A stretch of DNA of 64,000 bases from Kalaharituber pfeilii (lineage: Eukaryota > Ascomycota > Pezizomycetes > Pezizales > Pezizaceae), in the NCBI GenBank assembly GCA_015179045.1, contig WHUZ01000024.1, positions 62,001-126,000 of the forward strand, in the 5' to 3' direction. This document shows, piece after piece, positions 57,110 to 64,000 of this stretch. A model generated the notes under the pieces. It had not been told where the DNA came from and made no database searches. It saw only the letters and a list, made by a program, of their open reading frames with translations. A program made the position numbers and the translations under genes. Positions within the stretch are counted from its first letter, which is position 1; every line of letters starts with the position of its first letter.

Positions 57110-57365
57110 CGCAAGAATTAGAAGAGCAGATTAATTTCTACTAAGACGAGCTTGCGTTGCAGCAATTGCAATAAGAGCAACTCTGTACCAACATTGAATT
57201 TCTATGGTAAGAGGTTGATGAGAGCCACTAGCTCCGAATAGCCACTAATGACCATATCCATTAGTTAGCATTGCAGCTAAATACCACAAGGCGAGAATTA
57301 AGTATTGCTCAATCACACCTCTCCCCCACGAGAAGAGTTAGGCTTATATGAGAAATGGCATCCAT
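57110..57365 (+). pseudogene. Coiled-coil protein relic with C-to-T nonsense changes
   Basis: A single frame reads QELEEQINFY, DELALQQLQ, EQLCTNIEFLW, EVDESH, LRIATNDHIH and LALQLNTTRRELSIAQSHLS. The pieces are separated by TAA, TAA, TAA, TAG and TAG, each where CAA or CAG (Gln) would fit, and by a final TGA where CGA would fit. The rest of the frame is free of indels. This is the footprint of C-to-T mutation on a Gln-rich coiled-coil gene, probably of a transposon. Confidence 0.6.
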
Positions 57366-57505
57366 AGCCATATAGGGGAGCCTCCCTGATGCAGAAACCG
57401 GACCGGAAGTTTCTGGAATCAGGTCTTTAGAAGGGGGTGGAACGGGGACGTGTATATAGAAGTTTTCTTTGTTAAGCCTGTCTCCGGGCTTTGAGGGCCT
57501 CCCAG

Positions 57506-57558
57506 GGACCCTGCCATGGCTTGGCGCTGCAAGGGGGGTTACGTGATTTAAAAAGAAA
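57506..57558 (+). mobile_element. LINE tail, family B variant
   Basis: GGGACCCTGCCATGGCTTGG, CGCTGCAAGGGGGGTTACGT, GATTTAAAAAGAAA: the same closing motif (GGGGTTACGTGAT, A-rich end) as family B with a different loop. No clear duplication. Confidence 0.6.
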
Positions 57559-58220
57559 GGTCAGTTTTCCGGATTTCGGAAGGGAAATTGTCAGGACTTG
57601 GCAATAATAAACACATTAGTTATGCGTTACGTTACGTTACGTTAGGTAACATGACATAAGCAAACGCTCTTATTGGCTGGTTTCGTTACCTGAAACCACC
57701 GATTTTCGTTACGCAACGTAACGATGATCACGTTGCCAAATCGCCGCGTAACCACCATAACTTCGCGTAACTCTGGGTAACGACAAGATATGCAACCTGT
57801 ATTTGGCTAAGGTCAGGGGTATCTGACCGGTTTTTTACCTAAACCAGCAAGATTTGAACAACAGATGCATATGCATAACACGTCTTAAATCTACCACTTC
57901 ATGAGTATACCCAATCTACTGAAAGCTCTTCACAAGTTGCTTAAAACTAGGTCGCTACATTCTGAATAAACTCTTGAAAGCAGACTCTGGATATTCTTCA
58001 ATTACAGTGTCCAGAACGTCAAAGTTATGACTTCCAGCAGACCCATACTTCCGCGAATAGAGATATTTTTTTTTTTTTTTTATATATATCAGTACTCGCA
58101 TACCGCCCTAAGGGCTACGGCGAGGGTTTTATTATAACAGAAATAAAAACAAGTCAACGTCTAGTTACATGTAGTGCCCGCAAAACTCCTTCATGGTGCG
58201 GGTGGCATGCCCGGTATGTC

Positions 58221-61200
58221 CTACTTCCGTCCCCTCTCCGATTCATACCGGTCCGACCTTAACCAACGGCCCCCGAGCCTCACCCTCCCAACCTCGGTCT
58301 CCTTCTCCAAGTAAACTACCGCCGAGCTGGTTTTCTTTCCTTCCTCAACCAGCGTGGTCTTCTTCCTCAACCAGCGAATTCCGGTGATCTTTCCCAATTC
58401 CTTATTCGCTGCCTCCAACCATTGTCTGACCTTCCCTAGGTCCTTCCGTAGGGCGATCCCGTGTACTACGATGCCGGTTTTAAGTCTGGTGGTGGCATCG
58501 GGGTTGGTTGGTGGGGCAGAAAACCTTTTTTTTTCCCCTGTTTTTATGACGCCACTGAGATTTTTCCCCTGTTCAAGTTTCGGATGATCAACTAATACTA
58601 TTTTATTTAGTCTATTCATAATATTACATATTATGACATTTCAATGCAATAAGGTATTGATTCTAGTGATTGCATTATTGAAGTTCAATATAATATTCTG
58701 ATAGCATATTTTATTGCGAACTTGAAAAAAAATTTGTGACTAGAAATTATATATTGAATATGCAACTATATTGAAGGTTCAATGGTTGCATATTTCACTA
58801 TAAATGAGTAGAATTAAGGATTTATTGCATTGGTGTATAATGCTATGTAATATTATGAATAGACTAAATAATATAGTATTAGTTGATCATCCGAAACTTG
58901 AACAGGGGAAAATCTCAGTGGCGTCATGAAAACAGGGGAAAAAAAAGGTTTTCTCGTGTATGAATAGACTAAATCTTATATAGTACTGAGTTACATCCCT
59001 CTTGGCGTACACCGATCCCCTGTCAAAAAAAGACCTTGGCGACAACCGGGAATGCCATCTTATATAGTACTGAGTTACATCCCTCTTGGCGTACACCGAT
59101 CCCCTGTCAAAAAAGACCTTGGCGACAACCGGGAATGCCATATCAACGTACCGAGTGAAATGTTCACATACTCCTGAACCTCAACATACCCCTGAACCTT
59201 CGTCATAAGGCACATATTAATGTGGAATATGCCAAACGCCCGACAATACCTATATCAAGAGTTTCCTTCACATTTCATATGGAATCAACCTTCACGGAAA
59301 TGGACACCACGACAATGAGAAGTTGCAATTGGCCGTATCTATCACTGCAATCCCTTTATGTGAAATGTTCACATTCTCCTGAACCTCAACATACTCGGCA
59401 TAAGATACAGAAGAATGAGCCAAATTTTATAGGTATGGTATATCTCTCTCACTATCAGGAGATGAAGCATAACGAGTTCAATTTGACAGGTACAACAGCA
59501 GCTTTCCATAGCACAATAGTAACAGAGTGAGCCGAATTTAACAGGTATAAGAGTAATTTGACTGGTATTCGATGGCACGAGATGCAGCTGAACAAGTCAA
59601 ATTTGACAGGTATGGTAGGTCCATTTCACCTCGCGAGATGCAGCAAAATGAGCTGAATTTGATAGGCACTTTGACAGACATGGCAGCCCTCAATTTGACA
59701 GGCACGACAGCTCCTCAATGGTGCGAGATGCAGCAGAACGAGTCAAATGTGATAGGTATGGTAGGTCTATTTCACCTCGCGAGATGCAGCAAAATGAGCC
59801 GAATTTGACAGGCACTTTGACAGGTATGATAGCTCCTCAATGGTGTGAGATGCAGCAGAATGAGCCGAATTTAATAAGTATAACAGTCTCCCTCAATGGC
59901 GCAAGATGAGGATGGATGTGGTCAAGTTGACAGATATGACCTTGACAGGCAAAAATGAGGCAGAGTAAGCTCAATTTAACAGGTATGACAGCTTTCTCTC
60001 AATGGCGCGAGATGTGGCCGAATGAGCTCAAGTTGACAAGTATTACAGGACTCTTTCCATAGCATAAGAGCAGCAGAATGAGCTGAATTTGATAGGTATA
60101 GTAGGTCTCTCTTGCCCTGCCATGGCGAACAGCTACAAGCGGAGTTACGTAAAATTAAAAAAAAAAAAAAAAAAGAGTAGGCCTCTTGATAGCACGAGAT
60201 GCAGCAAAATGAACTCAATTGGACTGGTGTGTAGGTCTCCCTTGACAATACAAGATACAGTAGAATAAACTAACTTTAACAAGTATATAGGTATGGCAAG
60301 ACTCTTCTACGGCACGAGATACAAAAGAATAAGCCAAATTTCATAAGTATGGCACACCTCTCTTACCAGCGTGAGATGTAGTAAACGAACTCAATTTGAT
60401 AGGTATAGTAGTACCTTTCCATAGGAGAGTAGCAAAGTGAGCCAAATTTGACAGGTATAATAGGACTCTTTCCGCATTGTGAGATATAGCAGAATGAGCA
60501 CAATTTGATAGTTATTCGATAGTACAAGATGCAGCAGAACGAGAGTCGCATTTGACAGATATGGCAGGTCTATTTCAGCCTGGGAGATGCAGCAGAATAA
60601 GCCAAATTTGACAGGAATTGGTAGATCTCTCTTGCTAACATAAGATACAGCAGGGCGAGCATAATTTGACAGGCATGACAGCTCCTCAATAATGTGAGAT
60701 GCAGCAGAATGAGCCGAATTCAATAGGAATGGCAGTCTCTCTCGATGGTGTGAAATGAGGCAGAATGAGCTCAATTTAACAGGGTATGACAGCTTCCTTT
60801 CGATGGCATGAGATGAGCCAGAATGAGCTCAAGTTGACAAGTATTACCGGACTCTTTCCACAGTGTGAGAACAGCGAATGAGCCAAATTTGACAGGTACG
60901 GCAGGACTCACCTGGCAGCGTGGAACATGGTAAAATGAGCTCAATTCACAGTTAAGGCTGGCCCCTTTCTATGGTGCAAAGTGAGGCGGTATGGCTCAAT
61001 TTGACAGATACAATAAGACCTCCTTGATGGTGCAAGATATGCCAAAATGAGCTCAATTTACAATTTTACAAGTATGGCAGCTTACTTTCGATGGTGCGAG
61101 ATGGGGCAAGATAAGCATGCACTGGACCGGTACGGCATGGTGCTAGAGACCAGATAAAAAGCTAGGTACACATGAAAGGGCATATGCTGGACATCTGAGC

Positions 61201-62250
61201 AATATCATTGTGAGTAGATATTAACCGGAATTTAGGTAGAGTTTATGGGCTGTAACGAGGGTTTCGCTATCCATAGGTTCTACAATTATTAGCATTATAC
61301 TCCACAAAATATATAAAATTAATACTAGAGCTCCCTGGATGCAGGAGTGGGATTACGTGATATTATAAATAACAATGAGAATATACCGATATGAATAAAT
61401 GCAGAGAAACGAGATTGTACGGTCATGGAACTGGTAAAGAGTATACAGTCACTTGACGCCGACTTTACGGGTCCCTTATCCACTACCGCTACACCTACAC
61501 TCACCCTCGCGGTCGCGAGGTGGCCACATGCTAGTAATATAGTATTAGTTGATCATCCGAAACTTGAACAGGGGAAAAATCTCAGTGGCGTCATGAAAAC
61601 AGGGGAAAAAAAAGGTTTTCTCTTGGTGGGGAGGTGGAGGTGCTCATGGGCGGGGAGAGGGACCTTTGCGTGATGTGGCTGCCAAGTGGCGCTTGCCTCT
61701 GCCCTTCCTGGCGGTGGGGGGAGGTGAAGCTGTGGTGGGGGCAGCGGGGGTGCTGCCCACGGTCTCGGAGGTGGCTGCCAAGTGGCGCTGGAAGGCTTCG
61801 TCTTGACTCGGCAGCTTTCCTTTGCCCTTCCTGGCGGCGGGGGAGGTGGGGTCGCGCTCGGAGGCTCCTCTGCGCGGGGTGGTGCTCCCGTGGCTGTGGG
61901 GTCGACCGAGGAGGACGACGTGATCTTTCTGGCCTCCTCATCGCTGAGTTGGCGCTTATCTCATATGGTTGGTTGGGAGCTGGGGTTTTTTCCCTTCCTC
62001 TTCTTCGTTCGAGTAGGGGTGGTGTTGCCGACCGTGCGTGGCGTCGGTGGCGGTGGTGGTGGTGGTGGTGGCGCAGGCGGTGATGGTGGTGGTGGGCCAG
62101 TTTGTCGCTTGGCCAAACCCAGCTGCCTGACTCCCACTGGGGCCTTTCTTCTCTCGGACCCTCAAATATGCACTCTGGGTCTTCTGGGTCGTCCCCGCAC
62201 TCGAAGTAGATAAATGTCCCTTTTCCGGTTTCGCTCATCTCGTGCTTCAA
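58221..62250 (-). CDS. ORF1 of the ORF1-only LINE, interrupted by transposon
   Basis: Two parts: 62250-61623 and 58507-58221, which join in frame across the 9-bp target site to about 304 residues. The frame is also open upstream of 62250 to the element edge (RAITAYLKHEMSETG), so the N-terminus may be truncated. It starts with an acidic patch (YFECGDDPEDPECIFEGPRE), then a His/Arg-rich low-complexity region, then an RRM-like C-terminal half: TGIVVHGIALRKDLGKVRQW and VVYLEKETEVGRVRLGGRWL. It stops after DRYESERGRK, without the zinc knuckle that closes ORF1 of the full LINE. Likely role before interruption: RNA binding and assembly of the LINE RNA particle. Confidence 0.75.
58517..58955. repeat. 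Fold-back inverted repeat, 130-bp arms
   Basis: Arm 58517-58652 and arm 58822-58955 are about 90-95% complementary, with a 169-bp AT-rich loop. The left arm is also the outer inverted repeat of the 3.1-kb element, so its left end is a duplicated, inverted terminus. Confidence 0.88.
58975..59141. repeat. Recent tandem duplication (84 + 83 bp)
   Basis: Two copies, 58975-59058 and 59059-59141, starting CTTATATAGTACTGAG and ending ACCGGGAATGCCAT, differ by a single A in an A run. Confidence 0.95.
59390..61110. repeat. Diverged ~56-bp satellite array (about 28 units)
   Basis: Unit core: GAGCTGAATTTGACAGGTAT, GGCAGGTCTC, TCAATGGCGCGAGATGCAG. Anchors (TTTGACAGGTA or variants) recur at 46-69 bp spacing, mostly 54-57. 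Units are 60-85% alike by eye, with no obvious higher-order repeat. The same unit occurs at 25790-26245. Short frames on both strands come from the repeat itself and are not taken as genes. Confidence 0.88.
60115..60172 (+). mobile_element. Family B LINE tail micro-insertion in the satellite
   Basis: CTGCCATGGCGAACAGCTAC, AAGCGGAGTTACGTAAAATT and poly(A). The flanks GTAGGTCTCTCTTG and GTAGGCCTCTTG look like one satellite position duplicated and then drifted. Confidence 0.75.
61200..61535 (+). repeat. Dispersed repeat, partner of 31560-31960
   Basis: Inverted relative to the 31.6-kb copy and less AT-mutated: AACGAGGGTTTCGCTATCCA, CTCCCTGGATGCAGGAGTGG, GATTACGTGATATTA (family B tail-like), GGTCATGGAACTGGTAAAGA, TCGCGAGGTGGCCACATGCT. 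It sits just inside the right end of the MULE-like element. Confidence 0.8.
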
Positions 62251-62834
62251 GTAGGCCGTGATGGCCCTCGCGGCGAATAGAGATAACGGTGGTTAGAAAC
62301 TATGAAATCAAGCATAAGCAGGTCTTCTAACAGCTCATAGTCATGCTCATCCTCTTCAGAATCAAGTAACATAGACATAGCATGAGTCTCGATGGCCGTC
62401 GTGACCGCCTGTTCGATTTGGGCCTTCTCCGAGGTGCGGGGCATGGTGATGTTACGGATGTGACGATTTGCAATGGTAACGTTGGTTACGTGGGGGAAAT
62501 CAGCTACTGCCCTCTCATTCAGGCTTAGTTGATTGACATGGGTTACCTAACGTAACGTAACGTAACGCATAACTGATAACCACTACTGATAACCACTATT
62601 GTTGGTAAGGCAACGTATTTTTTTCAAAACCTTGAAAAAAAAAGTTCGAGGGTTTGTAAAACCTCTCTATTCCCTAAGGCTTCCCTATTCCCGATCTCAC
62701 GTTCTTCCGGCCGAAACTGTGAGCTGCAGTTAGCAAAAATTCCTCGTACTGGTGTAGTACGTCCCTGACATATATGCAAGGTCAGCAGCTGTACTCGATT
62801 ACATACAGGAATTTCGTGTCCAAACTCACTGCTC

Positions 62835-62899
62835 TCGCGAGTCTCGCCATAGCCCACAGGGCGGCAAGCGAGTAATGATATTAAAAAAAAAAAGAAAAC
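62835..62899 (+). mobile_element. 65-bp family A LINE tail micro-insertion
   Basis: A 10-bp duplication CTCACTGCTC (62825-62834 and 62900-62909). Insert: CTCGCCATAGCCCACAGGGC, GGCAAGCGAGTAATGATATT and an A-rich end. Confidence 0.88.
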
Positions 62900-63206
62900 C
62901 TCACTGCTCGCGCTCCATTTGCTATGATACGCAGAACTGACCTCTCGCTGACCAATTCTGATACTGCATAACCTTCAGGGCTGTACGAAGACTTTTGCCT
63001 ATGCACGGTAGCTGTGGCACAACTGGGTGAAAGAACTCCTATTAAGACCCCTTGTAGTAGTAACGCCTAGGTAACTAAACTCTATTTCCAATAGAGGAGT
63101 TTCTCCTATATACCCTTTCTCATAGTAATATTTCCTTCCTATCTAGTATTATTGGCAACTTCTAAACGCACACATATATGTATAGATCATGCCATTTGCA
63201 GTACTC

Positions 63207-63620
63207 TTTTTTTTTTTTTTTTTATCATTAATCGCGTGCCTGTTGGAGAAACGTTAATCTAGCCCCTCGCCCATGCATGAGGCTTATGCGAGTCGGAGGA
63301 ATTGTTGTGCTGTCGGATGGATTGTGAGTGCGACGGAGGCATGGTTGGACCGATAGGGAGAACTGTGGGGAGGGGCCTTCAGCCGTTGTGCGGGTATATG
63401 TATGGGTTGACTTCTCATTTCTGTTTTTATCATTATTATGTTGAACATGAATAGTTGCTATTGAATGCAGTATTATTCCTGTCATAGCAACGTGAACTTT
63501 ACAGTGCCGCCCTAAGGGCTATGGCGATATTAAGTTACATATGGAATAAAAGAAGGAAAGAAGGTGAAGTAGGGATCCCCGGATCCTCCTGGTGGTGGGG
63601 AAGTAAAGAAAAGCTAACAC
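63207..63620 (-). mobile_element. Family A LINE tail copy, split by a solo LTR
   Basis: Poly(T), ATCATTAATCGCGTGCC, then the LTR, then GCCGCCCTAAGGGCTATGGC and 3' UTR-like sequence on the right. The two halves fit exactly once the LTR and one GTGCC are removed. The right boundary is uncertain. Confidence 0.8.
63241..63503. mobile_element. 263-bp solo LTR
   Basis: Starts TGTTGGAGAAACG and ends GAACTTTACA (TG...CA), with an exact 5-bp duplication GTGCC (63236-63240 and 63504-63508). This matches a solo long terminal repeat left by recombination of a Gypsy- or Copia-like element. It interrupts a LINE tail at a known position. Confidence 0.82.
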
Positions 63621-63682
63621 TCACTATATCAAGGTTCTGCCTAACAACGTGACCCACGAAAGGGTAAATACGATGCGTAGCG

Positions 63683-63821
63683 TCTCACTTTTTTCCTTTC
63701 ACTTTATGGTTTTATATGCTGTTTATTTTTCCGTTTATTATTTTGCATGTATCTACACCCTCGCCGTAGCCTACAAGGCGGTATGCGAGTAATGAAATAA
63801 AAAAAAAAAAAAAAAAAAAAA
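63683..63821 (+). mobile_element. 139-bp family A LINE tail insertion
   Basis: Perfect 11-bp duplication GATGCGTAGCG (63672-63682 and 63822-63832). About 80 bp of 3' UTR, then CGCCGTAGCCTACAAGGCGG, TATGCGAGTAATGAAATA and poly(A). The hairpin arms are GCCT/AGGC here. Confidence 0.95.
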
Positions 63822-64000
63822 GATGCGTAGCGGAAGAATAAGGATAGCGGGGTAAGCGCTATAGAGAAAGATAATGGTGCAAACGGAGGCAGCAATGGAG
63901 TGGAGGCACGGAGGAAGGCAACGAGGAGAGGAGTTGAGCGACTCTATGGTATTAAGTGGGTGCGGGTTTCCGCAGACTATATACACAGAAAGCGAGACGA

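Larger units (their letters stand above)
58517..61622. mobile_element. 3.1-kb MULE-like DNA transposon, non-autonomous
   Basis: A perfect 9-bp duplication TTGGTGGGG (58508-58516 and 61623-61631), the length typical of Mutator-like elements. The ends are inverted repeats of at least 78 bp (AGAAAACC..., CCCCTGTT..., GACGCCACTGAG, TTTCGGATGATCAACTAATA on the left; the complement at 61544-61622). It splits ORF1 of the LINE, and removal restores the frame. The interior has no transposase: it holds a second inverted arm, a tandem duplication, a ~56-bp satellite and a dispersed repeat. Confidence 0.85.
58066..62272 (-). mobile_element. ORF1-only LINE (HAL1-like), split by a MULE-like element
   Basis: Perfect 13-bp duplication GCGAATAGAGATA (58053-58065 and 62273-62285). 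Removing the 3.1-kb insert and one 9-bp copy leaves a 1.09-kb LINE: part of ORF1, a stop at 58221, about 140 bp of 3' UTR, the family A tail with hairpin variant CCC-TTA-GGG, and poly(A). No ORF2 sequence is present between ORF1 and tail. The copy at 52927-53199 shows the same junction. Such an element would depend on the ORF2 protein of an intact LINE, for example the one at 38357-43691. Confidence 0.9.
57950..62444 (-). pseudogene. Harbinger-like transposase N-terminal remnant (two segments)
   Basis: Segment one (62444-62285) reads MPRTSEKAQIEQAVTT, a Leu/Asp/Glu-rich helix (DYELLEDLLMLDFIVS) and NHRYLYS. After the LINE is skipped the same frame continues at 58052 with RKYGSAGSHNFDVLDTVIEE and YPESAFKSLFRM, then a TAG before RPSFKQLVKSF. 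The pattern of an acidic helix, RYLY, and FKSLFRM-x-RPSF is what I know from Harbinger transposase N-termini. The DDE catalytic domain is absent, so it cannot be active. The frame continues exactly across the 13-bp target site, which fixes the insertion point. Confidence 0.65.
57619..62573 (-). mobile_element. Harbinger/PIF-like DNA transposon, split by a LINE
   Basis: Perfect 32-bp terminal inverted repeats at 57619-57650 and 62542-62573 contain GTTAC repeats; each starts GTTATGCG. Without the LINE at 58066-62272 and one target copy the element is only about 735 bp. From the right end a minus-strand frame starts at 62444 and gives the N-terminus of a Harbinger-type transposase, so this is an internally deleted copy. 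A 3-bp target duplication would be expected; flanks TTA (left) and TGA (right) are only similar. Subterminal motifs (CGTTGCCAAATCG on the left, CGTTACCATTGCAAATCG on the right, inverted) support common ends. Confidence 0.8.

Noticed and set aside
59572..60774. Short open frames on both strands in the satellite (NLTGTTAPQW-type peptides)
   Set aside because: They arise from the repeat unit itself and are open on both strands.
59390..61110. CRISPR-like array
   Set aside because: The units are diverged along their whole length, there is no constant repeat alternating with unique spacers, and the context is eukaryotic transposon DNA.

Overview
The window reads as nuclear DNA of a filamentous ascomycete. 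Protein-coding genes are sparse and carry short spliceosomal introns of 49-134 bp with GT...AG ends; one has a perfect TACTAAC branch point. Between them lie long gene-free tracts full of retroposon and DNA-transposon debris. The gene set (PA14-type GH3 glucosidase, tyrosinase, kelch membrane protein, GT8-like transferase, BTB protein) and the repeat load would suit a Pezizomycete with a truffle-like genome, but that placement is inference.

Layout. 1-15.3 kb holds three genes in mostly unique DNA: a low-complexity acidic/serine-rich hypothetical protein (minus), a two-exon short-chain dehydrogenase with a possible mitochondrial presequence (plus), and a five-exon GH3 beta-glucosidase with PA14 insert (minus). 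15.3-20 kb has no recognisable gene. 20-28 kb is repeat-rich: truncated LINE copies, a mutated MULE-like transposase relic, two inverted GGCCTG palindromic minisatellite arrays and a satellite of roughly 55 bp. 28.7-35.7 kb holds a five-exon tyrosinase with a LINE tail in its third intron, a strongly AT-rich kilobase, a GT8-like glycosyltransferase and an intron-containing tRNA (probably Tyr). 37.5-48.8 kb holds a hAT-type MITE, a 5.3-kb LINE with intact endonuclease/RT/RNase H ORF2, an older LINE carrying a Tc1/pogo-type MITE, a kelch relic and several tiny LINE-tail insertions. 49-51.1 kb is a multi-exon kelch/transmembrane gene. 52.7-64 kb is mainly mobile DNA plus a broken BTB gene.

Main results of reading by eye. 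(1) At 57.6-62.6 kb insertions are nested and can be peeled exactly: a Harbinger-like element with 32-bp perfect inverted ends is split by a LINE (13-bp target duplication), whose ORF1 is split by a 3.1-kb MULE-like element (9-bp target duplication), which contains a ~56-bp satellite and another LINE tail. Removing either insertion restores an open frame. (2) That LINE, and a second copy at 52.9 kb, have ORF1 followed directly by the LINE 3' tail with no ORF2: an ORF1-only, HAL1-like non-autonomous family. (3) At least eight insertions are 38-96 bp, consisting of little more than the LINE 3' tail plus poly(A), each with 7-16 bp target duplications. (4) The family A tail carries a short hairpin whose arms covary between copies, as expected for an RNA element recognised by the LINE reverse transcriptase. 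Two tail families occur: A ends in GCGAGTAATGATAT(A)n, B in GGGGTTACGTGAT(A)n.

The host genes show no operon-like or biosynthetic linkage to one another.
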